From Cinclus cinclus (lineage: Eukaryota; Chordata; Aves; Passeriformes; Cinclidae): DNA of 64,000 nt. The stretch spans positions 2,980,001 to 3,044,000 of the forward strand of contig NC_085072.1 of the NCBI RefSeq assembly GCF_963662255.1, written 5' to 3'. Position numbers and translations under genes: made by a program. The notes below the pieces were generated by a model, which saw nothing but the letters and a program-made list of their open reading frames with translations, searched no databases and was not told where the DNA came from. Of this stretch, positions 35,301-45,829 are shown piece by piece; the first letter of the stretch is position 1; the number at the start of each line of letters is the position of its first letter.

Positions 35301-38300
35301 CCAGTGTTCCCAGTTCCCCTCTACTGGGATAGGCTGAGTTTAATTTGAATTTTTACCACAGAAACATCAGATTTCCCCACTCAGCCAACCCTGAGTGGAT
35401 TTCCTGAGTGATTTCAAATGCAGAAATTGTTGGGATTTAGGTTTGCAGCTCCTGAATTCCCAAGAAGTGGAGATTCATCCTCCCCATGCTCCAGCCTGGG
35501 ATCCCAAACTGAGCATTCTGGATTCCATGATCACCTTGGATCTCCCTCCCTCCCTCCCTCCCTCCAATGCCTGGATTTTCCAAGGCTGTTTTGTAAATCC
35601 AGGGAATTTCCAGCTCTCCCATTTGAGCTGCAAAAAAGGAGCTGCTTTTCCAACTGAGCTTCTGTCATACAAGAGGATAAAAAGTAGAAAAACAAGAAAA
35701 TCGCTCCTAAAACTTCTGAAATCTCCAGCAAAAAAATATGACAAAATATGACAGATCCACCAAAAAAAAAAAAATCCCATTTTTGTTCAGTTCCCTGCTT
35801 GGTTTGCAGGGAACAAATGCAAGGCTGTGCTCTGGAGCCTCCCCTGGGAAAGGGGATAGATCCAAGGATAATTCCAGCATTTAAAACACCCTTAACCTGC
35901 CACTGCATTCAGAAAATTTGTTTATGAGGCAGAAAATAAAATACCTGTGGTGATCTCTGCAATTTCTCAGATTTTAGCACCATAATTTTTAATGTTTCTA
36001 TCCCAAACCAGGGGTTTGAGTCTCCCAAATCCCTCCTCCAGCATTTTGCTGTTGTGTGTCCCACACAGAAGGTTTGTAAATTCTTGTGATAATGCAGAAA
36101 TTTGTTCCTCACCTTCACAAGTGTCACATTTGGGCTCTGAGGTAGCTGGAGCAGAGTTTTTGCTGTCACCCTCCAGGATCCCAAAGCCTCAATCTTTAGC
36201 ACCAAGATTTTTAATGATTCTATTACAAACCAGGTTATTTTTGGAGTCTCCCAAATCCCTCCTCCACAGTTTTGCTGTTGTGTGTCCCACACGTGTTTGT
36301 AAACCTTGTGATAATGCAGAAATTTGTTCCTCACCTTCCAAACCTTGTGATAATGCAGAAATTTGTTCCTCACCTTCACAAGTGTCACATTTGGGCTCTG
36401 AGGTAGCTGGAGCAGAGTTTTGGCTGTCACCCTCCAGGATCCCAGAGTCAGATCCTTCTTCCTGGCTGAGCTGCAGGAAGGAAAATCCAGGAATTAGCCC
36501 AGCAGAGCTTGCAGGGACAAGGGGATGCAGCACTTCCATCCCCAGGCACCAGCTGCAGGACAAGACCAAGCAGGTAGGAAGAAGAAATAATTCAGAATAA
36601 AAACTACAAACTGTATCTCTTTAAAGCCTCTGGAATCAGCACAAACAACCAAGGAAAAATCTTCAGCTGGGCAAAAACCCCCAAAGTTGGTGGTTTTTCC
36701 TGAAGTAAAAGTGATTTTGTGACTCTCTGACACCTCCCATCCCTCGCCCCAAACCACACCTGGAAAAACTTTGGAGGTGCTAAGATTTTTCCTAGGTTTT
36801 CACCTCTTGCCTGATAAAACTGGAAACAAATCCTAAGTAGGCACAGTGAATTATCTGGCAATTCCTACTGGGAGAAAAGATGGGATAAAAGGTAGGGGGG
36901 GGGGGTGAAAAAAAGCAGGAAAGCATTGCTGGAGAAGCTGAGGTCTGGAAGTGCTGCACCCCAGAAAAGCACGCTCAGAGACTGGCACTCTGTCACGAGG
37001 AGAACAGAGAAGGGTGGCTCTGTCCCTGCTCTGTGGACTCCCAAGAACTTTATTTATTTATTTATTTATTTATTTTTTAAATGTTGGGAATTCAGGAAAG
37101 TGAGGAACAGCACAAAACCAAATAAAAAGAGGAAAAGTTCTGGCAGTCCACCATGCAGAGGTACAGAGAAGGGGCGGCTCTGTACAAGAAAAGAACCCAC
37201 AGGGTTGTGGGGTTTTACCTGCAGCTGGTCTGGGCTGGGCTTAGCGACGCTCTGCTCCTTTGGGAGAGTCTGTGCAGCATCTGCAGATGGCAGGTAAAAC
37301 ACAAGGAAAATCCTTCCCTGGAAATCCCCACTCGCACACCACGCAGGGCCTGGGACAAGCAAGCAACCAGCCAGGCTTGGCAGAGTTCAGGGAATTCCTT
37401 GCAGGAAAGGTTTTGGATTCCTCAGGGATGAGTGGGTGGATTTAGGGGAGAAGCGGGTGGGTGAAAATTCAGAATGTTCTGTCCAAAGGGAGGAATTCTT
37501 TTCTTTGTTGCAGATATCCCAAATTCAGAATGGGCTTTCCAAAGGGAAAAATGATTCTTTTTCCTACAGATATCTCAAATTCTACAGCCATCCTAAATTC
37601 AGAATATTCTTCCCAAAGGGAAAATTTGTTTCTTTTTCCTACAGCCTTCCCAAATCCTGCAGCCTTCCCAAACCCTGCAGCCATCCCAAACCCTGCAGCC
37701 ATCCCAAATTCAGAATATTCTTCCCAAAGGGAAAATTTGTTTCTTTTTCCTACAGCCTTCCCAAATTCAAAATATTCTTCCCAAAGGGAAAATTTGTTTC
37801 TTTTTCCTACAGCCTTCCCAAATCCTGCAGCCTTCCCAAACCCTGCAGCCATCCCAAATTCAGAATATTCTTCCCAAAGGGAAAATTTGTTTCTTTTTCC
37901 TACAGCCTTCCCAAATCCTGCAGCCTTCCCAAATCCTGCAGCCTTCCCAAATTCAGAATATTCTTCCCAAAGGGAAAATTTGTTTCTTTTCCCTACAGCC
38001 ATCCCAAATTCAAAATATTATTCCCAAAGGGAAAGATCTGATTCTTTTTCCTACAGCAATCCCAAATTGAGAATCTTCTCCCCTAAGGAAAAAATATTCA
38101 GAATATTCCTCCGAAAGGGAAAAATTATTCTTTTTGCTACAGCCATCCCAAATTCAGAATGTTCTCCACAAAGGGAAAATCTGATTCTCTTTGCTACAGC
38201 CATCCCAAATTCAGAATATTCTTCCCAAAGGGAAAAGAATTCAGAATATTCTTCCCAAAGGGAAAATCTGATTCTCTTTGCTACAGCCATCCTAAATTCA

Positions 38301-41300
38301 AAATATTCTCCCCTAAGGAAAAAATAATTCATTTTGCTACAGCCATCCTAAATTGAGAATGTTCTTCCCAAAGGGACAAATATTCAGAATATTCTTCCCA
38401 AAGGGGAAAAAAAAAAAAAGTTTTTCTACAGTCATCCCAAATTCAGAATTCACAGGGAAAAATGATTCTTTTTCCCACAGCCATCCCAAGCTCCAGGGCT
38501 TTGCCACAGGAATTCCTGGTTATTCTGGGTGTCTGTGCATCTGTTACTCCTGCATTTGGAATTCTCCTGAGGTTTTGAATTTTCCCTGGAATTTCCAAGG
38601 CACAGCCAGGGCTGGTTTGTACATCCAGGGAATTTCTAACCAATCCCATTCCAACTGGGAACACCCACATTTTGCAAAGAGCTGCTTTTCCAACTGAGCT
38701 TCCTTCATACAAGAAAAATAAAGAGTGGAAAAACAGGAAAATTGCTCCCAAAATTTCTAAAATCTCCACGAGCGACCCAGCAAAAAATCCCCATTAGGGG
38801 AAACGTTAAAATATGACAAATTTAGCCCAAAAATCCCCATTTTTTTTGTTCAATTCCCTGTTTGGTTTGCAGGGAATGACTACAATCCCATTCCTCAAAC
38901 ACCAGGATTCCAGAGGGAATTCCACCTGGAAGGATTTTTTTTTTTTTTTTAATTCCTGAGGATTCCTGCCCTTCCTGAAGGGTTTGGGCTTGAGGAATAA
39001 AGAGCAAAGAAAGGAAAATTCCATGCTAGACAAAGCTGGATCCAGCTGATGATGCTGCTCCCAAGAGTTAATTAAAAGGTCGAGATAAATTAACAGGAAT
39101 CCAATTAACAGGAATTTTTCTGAGTCTGGCTTTGAACAGAGAGAACAAAAGATGCCAGGCTGGCTCCTGCCTGCTCCTTTTTAAATTTTTTTAACAGGAA
39201 AATTCCCTCCTGGATGAGGCTGATATCCACAAGGAATCACAAATGGATAGGGAAGAGCTGGAAAGTGGCAGAAAATTCCACCTTTAAATGGAGGAAAATT
39301 CCAGGATCAAAGATGGCAGGGATGCAGAAATTCCTTATATTTTTTTTCCTGCTTCCATCACCTTCCAGCTGCTGGGTTTTGAATTCCTGATGGAAAACAG
39401 GGAGACTCCTCCTTGCAAAATGTGATCTTCAGGGAGTGAAAATCCTCCAGGTGCTGGGAGGTTTCCCAGAAAAAGCAGCTTGAAGGTGAGGGATTCCTAA
39501 ATGCATCCTGTGGGAATCAGACCTGGGAAAAGTGGGCAAGGAAGGGGGGAAAACTAGGAAATAAAAGGGGGGAAAAACTAGACAAGGGGGGAAAATTAAC
39601 TGAGAGAGCTGGGAAAGAAAGGGAAAGAAGGAAAAGAGCTGGGAAAGAAGGAAAAGAGCTGGGAAAGAAGGAAAAGAGCTGGGAAAGAAGGAAAAGAGCT
39701 GGGAAAGAAGGAAAAGAGCTGGGAAAGAAAGGGAAAGAAGGGAAAGAGCTGGAAATGAAAGGAAAGAAGGGAAAGAGCTGGGAAAGAAAGGGAAAGAGCT
39801 GGGAAAGAAAGGGAAAGAGCTGGGAAAGAAAGGGAAAGAGCTGGGAAAGAAAGGGAAAGAGCTGGGAAAGAAAGGGAAAGAGCTGGGAAAGAAAGGGAAA
39901 GAGCTGGGAAAGAAAGGGAAAGAGCTGGGAAAGAAAGGGAAAGAGCTGGGAAAGAAAGGGAAAGAGCTGGGAAAGAAAGGGAAAGAGCTGGGAAAGAAAG
40001 GGAAAGAGCTGGGAAAGAAAGGGAAAGAGCTGGGAAAGAAAGGGAAAGAGCTGGGAAAGAAAGGGAAAGAGCTGGGAAAGAAAGGGAAAGAGCTGGGAAA
40101 GAAAGGGAAAGAAGGAAAAGAAAGGGAAAGAAGGAAAAGAAAGGGAAAGAAGGAAAAGAAAGGGAAAGAAGGAAAAGAAAGGGAAAGAAGGAAAAGAAAG
40201 GGAAAGAAGGAAAAGAAAGGGAAAGAAGGAAAAGAAAGGGAAAGAAGGAAAAGAAAGGGAAAGAAGGAAAAGAAAGGGAAAGAAGGAAAAGAAAGGGAAA
40301 GAAGGAAAAGAAAGGGAAAGAAGGAAAAGAAAGGGAAAGAAGGAAAAGAAAGGGAAAGAAGGAAAAGAAAGGGAAAGAAGGAAAAGAAAGGGAAAGAAGG
40401 AAAAGAAAGGGAAAGAAGGAAAAGAAAGGGAAAGAAGGAAAAGAAAGGGAAAGAAGGAAAAGAGCTGGAAATGAAAGGAAAGAAGGAAAAGAGCTGGGAA
40501 AGAAAGGGAAAGAAGGAAAAGAGCTGGGAATGAAAGGGAAAGAAGGAAAAGAGCTGGGAATGAAAGGAAAGAAGGAAAAGAGCTGGAAATGAAAGGAAAG
40601 AAGGAAAAGAGCTGGGAAAGAAAGGGAAAGAAGGAAAAGAGCTGGGAATGAAAGGGAAAGAAGGAAAAGAGCTGGAGCCTCCCTCCCTGTGCACTGCAGG
40701 GCCTGGTCTGCCAAGCTTGGTTGGTTTGGGTCCCACTCACACAGAGCCAGGTCTAACCCTGTCCTAGGAACAGCTTTTCCTGAGCCAGGCTTAAAGTAAG
40801 GCCAGGCCTGGCCCAGGAAGAGGCACATTCCCAGGAATTCCCAGGATTTAGCTGGGAATCCTCAGCTCTCACACACAGCTTTGTTTGGGAAGACACAACA
40901 GCACTCACACAATTTTCCTACAGATGAAGAGTCAAAAAAAAAAAAAACCAAAAACCAAAAAAACTCCAAAGATTCTTCTAGAAAAGAAATCAAAATATTC
41001 TGGAAAAGGATATTCTGGGGAAAAAAAAATTCAAGGTAGAAAATGGAATCCTTTGGGGCCACGTTTTGAATTTTAATTTAATTTTTAATTTCTCTGCTGA
41101 GCCCTCCTAAAGGTTTAAATCCATTTTGTATTTTAAAAAATGGGAAATGTGGCACAAATGGATTACATCTATTAAACATGATTTTTAAAAAATAGGAAAT
41201 GTGGCACTAAATTCCACAGCTCTGCCAGTGGAGTTTATTTTTATTTTTCCCAGTCCTACAACAAGAACTGGTTTCAAGGAAGCCATCCCAGCTCAGATTA

Positions 41301-44300
41301 ATTTTATTTTTAAATTAATTAATTTTTTAAAATGAGAATAAATTTTCATTCTGATGGAGTTTGATTTGATTCCTCTCACAAACTGGGGAAACTGCAAGGT
41401 TCAAGATTAAAGCCTTGCAGAAGTTTTAGCACCCCTAGAGATGATAAAAATATAAAATAAGGCGAGAGCAAGAATTTTCAACTCTGAAGCTGAAAAAAAT
41501 CTGGAGAAATCCATAAAAGACTGATTTGGATATTTCAGGATTTAGCTTTGGCCCAAATTTGGTTATTTTTTTTGCACCACTCAAACAGCTCCTGGCACAC
41601 AGAAAAGACACAAACTCTGAGAGATTTGCTTGGAAAAGCTTCTGAGAGAAGTTTATTCTTCCTTCAGCCACAGGATTTTGGATTTTCCTGGATTTTGGTA
41701 CTTACCAGGTCAGAGCAACATTTATGGAACAGGACCAACCTACCTGGGAGGGCAGCAGGGCTCAGGTTCCTCTTCAGCATCTCGTACACGGGGCTGGGGA
41801 GGGACAGAAAAATCCCTTTAGTGGGCAGAGAGGTCCCAGAAACCACAATTCCCCAGGGACTGATTGATCCCAAAAACCACAATTCCACAGGGACTGATTG
41901 ATTGATCCCAAAAACCACAATTCCACAGGGACTGATTGATTGATCCCAAAAACCACAATTCCACAGGGACTGATTGATCCCAAAAACCACAATTCCCCAG
42001 GGACTGACTGATCCCAAAAACCACAATTCCACAGGGACTGATTGATTGATCCCAAAAACCACAATTCCCCAGGGACTGATTGATTGATCCCAAAAACCAC
42101 AATTCCACAGGGACTGATTGATCCCAAAAACCACAAACCCCCAGGGACTGATTGATCCCAAAAACCACAAACCCCCAGGGACTGATTGATCCCAAAAACC
42201 ACAAACCCCCAGGGACTGATTGATCCCAAAAACCACAATTCCACAGGGACTGATTGATTGATCCCAAAAACCACAATTCCACAGGGACTGATTGATTGAT
42301 CCCAAAAACCACAAACCCCCAGGGACTGATTGATTGATCCCAAAAACCACAATTCCACAGGGACTGACTGATTGATCCCAAAAACCACAATTCCACAGGG
42401 ACTGACTGATTGATCCCAAAAACCACAATTCCACAGGGACTGATTGATTGATCCCAAAAACCACAATTCCACAGGGACTGATTGATTGATCCCAAAAACC
42501 ACAAACCCCCAGGGACTGATTGATTGATCCCAAAAACCACAATTCCACAGGGACTGATTGATCCCAAAAACCACAAACCCACAGGGAACTGATTTCACAG
42601 ACCCCAGAAATCACAAACCCACAGGGAACTGATTTCACAGATCCCAAAAACCACAAACCCACAGGAAATCTATTTTTTTTTTTTTCCAGATACAAATGTG
42701 AATTTTTTCATATAAAACCAGGAATTTTCCCCTACCTGGGATCCTTGACAGAGAAGCTCTGCAGTCCCAGCAGCTCTCCCAGCTGATCCCCTCCACAGTG
42801 AACCAGGTGCTGCTGCCTCTTGTCGTAGAGCTGCCTGCCCATGATGTACTGCCCCAGGAAATGCATCACCTGTGGGGACAGCACATCCCCTCAGCCCCCA
42901 AATCCCAGGAATTCCCTGGGATTTGGGATATCCTGCTGCTCTGGGGGATGGGAGGGGAATTGGAGCTGATTTGGGGGTGTTGGGTGAGGGGGGGGGGGGG
43001 TGTGGGTTGGAGCAGGAGGTTTGAGGTTGGGAACGGTTGGGGAGGAGGGGGTTGAGGTGGAGGAGGGAAATGTCCTGGTGAAAATGGGGTTATCCCAGTC
43101 CAAACTGCACCATTCCCAGTTCAAATGGGGTTATCCCAGTTCAAAGTGCACCATTCCCAGTTCAAACGGGGTTATCCCAGTTCCAAAGTGCACCATTCCC
43201 AGTTCAAATGGGGTTATCCCAGTCCAAACTGCACCATTCCCAGTTCAAACGGGGTTATCCCGGTCCAAAGTGCACCATTCCCAGTTCAAACGGGGTTATC
43301 CCAGTTCAAAGTGCACCATTCCCAGTTCAAATGGGGTTATCCCAGTTCCAAAGTGCACCATTCCCAGTTCAAATGGGGTTATCCCAGTTCCAAAGTGCAC
43401 CATTCCCAGTTCAAATGGGGTTATCCCAGTTCCAAAGTGCACCATTCCCAGTTCAAATGGGGTTATCCCGTTCCAAAGTGCACCATTCCCAGTTCAAATG
43501 GGGTTATCCCAGTTCCAAAGTGCACCATTCCCAGTTCAAATGGGGTTATCCCAGTTCCAAAGTGCACCATTCCCAGTTCAAACGGGGTTATCCCAGTTCC
43601 AAAGTGCACCATTCCCAGTTCAAACGGGGTTATCCCAGTCCAAACTGCACCATTCCCAGTTCAAACGGGGTTATCCCAGTTCCAAAGTGCACCATTCCCA
43701 GTTCAAACGGGGTTATCCCAGTTCCAAAGTGCACCATTCCCAGTTCAAACGGGGTTATCCCAGTTCCAAAGTGCACCATTCCCAGTTCAAACGGGGTTAT
43801 CCCAGTCCAAACTGCACCATTCCCAGTTCAAACGGGGTTATCCCAGTTCCAAAGTGCACCATTCCCAGTTCAAATGGGGTTATCCCAGTTCCAAAGTGCA
43901 CCATTCCCAGTTCAAACGGGGTTATCCCAGTTCCAAAGTGCACCATTCCCAGTTCAAATGGGGTTATCCCAGTTCCAAAGTGCACCATTCCCAGTTCAAA
44001 TGGGGTTATCCCAGTTCCAAAGTGCACCATTCCCAGTTCAAACGGGGTTATCCCAGTTCCAAAGTGCACCATTCCCAGTTCAAACGGGGTTATCCCAGTT
44101 CCAAAGTGCACCATTCCCAGTTCAAATGGGGTTATCCCAGTTCCAAACGGTGTTGTCCCAGTCCAGCACACGACTGTCCCAGTTAAAACTGGACTACCTC
44201 AGTGTCCCCCACAAAGTGACCCCAAAGTGACCCCAAAGTGACCCCAAAGTGACCCCAAAGTGACCCCAAAGTGCCCTGCAGTAAAATGGGAATAAAATGG

Positions 44301-45558
44301 GAACATTTCCAGCTAAGGGCTGAAATAAAGGAAATGAAAGAATGAATCCCAGCCCAATTCCAAAACCAAACTGTGATAAGGAATGTATGGGACGTCTGGA
44401 ATTCCCATAAGGATAAGGAACGTCTGGAATTCCCACCAGGAACGTCTGGAATTCCCACCAGGAACGTCTGGAATGTCTGGAATTCCCACCAGGAATGTCT
44501 GGAATTCCCACCAGGAATGTCTGGAATTCCCACCAGGAACGTCTGGAATTCCCACCAGGAACGTCTGGAATGTCTGGGATTCCCATCAGGAATGTCTGCA
44601 ATTCCCACCAGGAACGTCTGGAACGTCTGGGATTCCCATCAGGAATGTCTGCAATTCCCACCAGGAACGTCTGGAACGTCTGGAATTCCCATCAGGAATG
44701 TCTGGAATTCCCACCAGGAACATCTGGAACGTCTGGAATTCCCACCAGGGACGTCTGGAATTCCCACCAGGGACGTCTGGAACGTCTGGAATTCCCACCA
44801 AGAATGTCTGGAATTCCCACCAAGAACGTCTGGAATTCCCGGAATTCCCACCAGGAATGTCTGGAATTCCCACCAGGAATGTCTGGAATGTCTGGAATTC
44901 CCACCAGGGACGTCTGGAATTCCCACCAGGGACGTCTGGAATTCCCACCAGGAATGTCTGGAATGTCTGGAATTCCCACCAGGGACGTCTGGAATTCCCA
45001 CCAGGAATGTCTGGAATGTCTGGAATTCCCACCAGGAATGTCTGGAATTCCCACCAGGAACGTCTGGGATGTCTGGAATTCCCACCAGGGACGTCTGGGA
45101 TTCCCACCAGGGACGTCTGGGATGTCTGGAATTCCCACCAGGAATGTCTGGAATGTCTGGAATTCCCACCAGGAATGTCTGGAATTACCTCCTTGAGGGT
45201 GAAGGTGTCTCCCTGGGCCCCTGCAGCCTGCAGGATCCTCAGCAGGGGAACTTTGGGAATCACCTGTAAAACACAGCAGGGCCTGCTTGGAATTCCGGGA
45301 ATCAAATCCCACAAAACCCCACCAAAATAAAAAAAACCCCAAGGAATTTGGATTGAACCCCTCCTGATTAGATCTGAGATTTTCCAACATCTCATCCCCA
45401 CTGGAAAAATTAAAAATCAAAAAGGGGGGGAAAAAAATCAGAAAACAAAAGGGGGGGGGGGGAACTAATTAGCTGCTAATTACCTGATGGGCTTGTCCAA
45501 GGGAGATCCTGCAGGAATTCCCAGCTCCTGGATGTTGGCTGGAATTTGGGAAGCTCAT
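31772..45558 (-). CDS. MDM4: MDM4 (MDMX) p53 regulator, ten coding exons
   Basis: MDM4 binds the p53 activation domain and partners MDM2 through its RING, keeping p53 in check in the nucleus. Coding exons on the minus strand: 45558-45484, 45263-45189, 42869-42736, 41793-41744, 37280-37219, 36470-36374, 35140-34980, 33988-33854, 33352-33272 and 32314-31772. Each is bounded by AG/GT and the sum, 1413 nt, stays in frame for 470 residues (human 490). The p53-binding SWIB domain lies at about 26-110. An acidic middle holds FEEWDVAGLPWWFLGNLRS and SDTTDDLWFLNE. A RanBP2-type zinc finger has Cys 295, 298, 309 and 312. A C2H2C4 RING has C417, C420, H431, H436, C440, C443, C454 and C457, then a 13-residue tail. 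RPRDGNIVHGRT in the RING separates MDM4 from MDM2. Exon sizes 75, 134 and 50 match the family as I remember it. Introns are loaded with minisatellites. Confidence 0.96.
32315..33271 (-). other. MDM4: MDM4 intron before last exon
   Basis: AT-rich and largely unique, with a T/G-rich low-complexity tract (about 33020-33175) near its donor end. No additional exon seen. Confidence 0.6.
33272..33352 (-). CDS. MDM4: MDM4 coding exon, acidic segment (81 nt)
   Basis: Phase 0 on both sides, 27 codons, beginning VPEDVCLDELEDSQ and continuing CLSDDTDTEAASE. Human MDM4 has a 27-codon segment with LEDSKSLSDDTD here. AG at 33354-33353, GT at 33271-33270. Confidence 0.93.
33854..33988 (-). CDS. MDM4: MDM4 coding exon, DTAIVSDTTDDLWFLNE segment (135 nt)
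   Basis: 45 codons in phase 0, with AG at 33990-33989 (ttttcccctcag) and GT at 33853-33852. It carries the WF-containing acidic stretch, described in the family as an intramolecular p53-mimic element. Confidence 0.94.
34110..34670. repeat. 31-bp minisatellite in MDM4 intron
   Basis: About 17 units of 'ccccaattcccccctcacaa' + attttcctttt type. It fills most of the 34.0-35.0 kb intron. Polypyrimidine on plus, polypurine on the transcribed MDM4 sense strand. Confidence 0.95.
34980..35140 (-). CDS. MDM4: MDM4 coding exon, FEEWDVAGLPWWFLGNLRS segment (161 nt)
   Basis: Starts in phase 1 (completing Asp) and ends in phase 0 at Gln. It carries the strongly conserved WDVAGLPWWFLGNLR block with its tryptophan pair. 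AG at 35142-35141 (cttccag), GT at 34979-34978. Confidence 0.95.
35571..35830. repeat. Intronic dispersed duplicate, copy 1
   Basis: About 260 bp homologous to 38590-38885, both in MDM4 introns and in the same orientation. Shared landmarks: gagctgcttttccaactgag, catacaaga and ccctgcttggtttgcaggga. Confidence 0.75.
35972..36440. repeat. 222-bp tandem duplication including part of an MDM4 exon
   Basis: Two copies offset by 222 bp. The right copy contains the real exon's 3' half and donor. The left copy, in the following intron, repeats 71 nt of exon-like sequence (36113-36183) with an intact GTGAGG donor. The right copy has a further nested 39-bp duplication (36335-36374). Confidence 0.93.
36113..36183 (-). 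pseudogene. Partial copy of MDM4 exon (pseudo-exon)
   Basis: Matches the 3' 71 nt of exon 36374-36470 with about one substitution and keeps the donor, but the duplicated segment starts inside the exon, so no equivalent acceptor came with it. The nearest upstream AG would put a TGA in the homologous frame. Probably not spliced in. Confidence 0.75.
36374..36470 (-). CDS. MDM4: MDM4 coding exon with duplicated donor (97 nt)
   Basis: Acceptor AG at 36472-36471 (ttccttcctgcag) and donor GT at 36373-36372. It encodes LSQEEGSDSGILEGDSQNS and continues APATSEPKCDTCE. A second identical donor lies 39 nt downstream at 36334-36333. Using it would add 13 residues (EEQISALSQGLEG) without breaking frame. 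Confidence 0.92.
37219..37280 (-). CDS. MDM4: MDM4 coding exon (62 nt), after the p53-binding domain
   Basis: Encodes DAAQTLPKEQSVAKP then SPDQLQ. Enters in phase 1 and leaves in phase 0. AG at 37282-37281, GT at 37218-37217. The homologous human exon is the one skipped to make MDM4-S; at 62 nt, skipping here would also shift the frame. Confidence 0.93.
37480..38470. repeat. Minisatellite with acceptor-like motif on plus strand
   Basis: About a dozen units built from 'attcttcccaaagggaaaat', tttctttttcctacag and 'ccatcccaaattcagaat', with optional 16-bp 'ccttcccaaatcctgcag' insertions. It fills about 1 kb of an MDM4 intron. Confidence 0.93.
38590..38885. repeat. Intronic dispersed duplicate, copy 2
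   Basis: Homologous to 35571-35830 over its length with small indels; includes ccctgtttggtttgcaggga at its right end. Identity of the repeat family unknown. Confidence 0.75.
38886..39599 (-). other. MDM4: MDM4 intron, unique part
   Basis: AT-rich sequence with short A/T tracts. No exon or known element recognised. Confidence 0.5.
39600..40672. repeat. Purine-rich 18/19-bp minisatellite, ~1.07 kb
   Basis: Two subfamilies: ggaaagaaagggaaagagct-type units (about 39780-40100) and aaaagaaagggaaagaagg-type units (about 40100-40460), with mixed edges. Uninterrupted purine on plus. Minus-strand frames of >400 codons rich in Ser/Phe/Leu/Pro are artefacts. Confidence 0.97.
40673..41743 (-). other. 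MDM4: MDM4 intron, AT-rich unique part
   Basis: No repeat array and no exon recognised. Poly-A stretches occur near 40935 and 41024. Confidence 0.5.
41744..41793 (-). CDS. MDM4: MDM4 coding exon, end of p53-binding domain (50 nt)
   Basis: Encodes PVYEMLKRNLSPAALP after completing Ser from the previous exon. The 50-nt size is the same as in the MDM2/MDM4 family as I recall it. AG at 41795-41794 (gtccctccccag), GT at 41743-41742. Confidence 0.94.
41838..42680. repeat. 32/36-bp minisatellite filling an MDM4 intron
   Basis: About 24 units: 'ccacaattccacagggactg' + attgatcccaaaaa, with optional extra attg and an 'acccccag' variant. It occupies about 90% of the 942-nt intron 41794-42735. Frames on the minus strand are repeat translations. 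Confidence 0.97.
42736..42869 (-). CDS. MDM4: MDM4 coding exon, core of p53-binding domain (134 nt)
   Basis: Encodes VMHFLGQYIMGRQLYD, then CGGDQLGELLGLQSFSVKDP. The same 134-nt size as in the family. The hydrophobic-cleft residues of the SWIB fold (the LGQYIM helix and the VKDP turn) are present. AG at 42871-42870, GT at 42735-42734. Confidence 0.96.
43085..44165. repeat. 42-bp minisatellite in MDM4 intron, ~25 copies
   Basis: Units 'ggggttatcccagttccaaa' + gtgcaccattcccagttcaaac/t. The 42-bp period is a multiple of three, so several frames stay open on both strands; rejected as genes. Confidence 0.97.
44213..44272. repeat. 11-bp 'caaagtgaccc' array
   Basis: Five perfect copies following the 42-bp array. 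Confidence 0.9.
44390..45186. repeat. ~22/33-bp minisatellite abutting an MDM4 splice donor
   Basis: About 35 units of 'aggaatgtctggaattccca' + cc with insertions of 'ggaacgtct'. On the MDM4 strand the array begins at intron position +4 of the exon 45263-45189 donor (gtaattcc). Confidence 0.96.
45189..45263 (-). CDS. MDM4: MDM4 coding exon, start of p53-binding domain (75 nt)
   Basis: 25 codons in phase 0: VIPKVPLLRILQAAGAQ, then GDTFTLKE. AG at 45265-45264 (tgttttacag), GT at 45188-45187. Size matches the human exon as remembered. Confidence 0.95.
45484..45558 (-). CDS. MDM4: MDM4 first coding exon, start codon (25 codons)
   Basis: ATG at 45558-45556 opens MSFPNSSQHPGAGNSCRISL, then GQAHQ; human has the similar CRISPGQINQ just before the same junction. 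The exon itself seems to begin at 45589 (tttgcag acceptor). Donor GT at 45483-45482. Confidence 0.92.
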
Positions 45559-45589
45559 CCTGCCAGTGAGGAACTGCTCCAGCACCGAC
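45559..45589 (-). other. MDM4: MDM4 5' UTR part of first coding exon
   Basis: 31 nt between the acceptor (tttgcag, AG at 45591-45590) and the ATG. Implies at least one upstream noncoding exon. Confidence 0.6.
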
Positions 45590-45829
45590 CTGCAAATGGA
45601 TTTTGGGTTGAAAATTCCCAATTTTCATCCTGGCCCCGGGGCCCCTCTCGCTTTGTGCTGCTTCAGGAGGGGCTGGGGGGAAAAAAAAACAAAACCAAAA
45701 AAAAAAGGGGAAAATTATCCTGGAAAAAATGGGAATGGGCTGGTCAGGGTAGGGGTGTTATCCCTGCAAGGTGAAAAATCCCTGTGGAGGTGGCACTGGG
45801 GGACACTGCTGGGCTGGATTTGCTGATCC

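Noticed and set aside
39429..40828. Minus-strand frames >400 codons of Ser/Phe/Leu/Pro
   Set aside because: Purine-rich minisatellite within an MDM4 intron.
43000..45330. Frames of 250-410 codons over the 42-bp and 22/33-bp arrays
   Set aside because: Repeat periods that are multiples of three or lack stops; they lie inside an MDM4 intron and only by chance run into exon 45189-45263.
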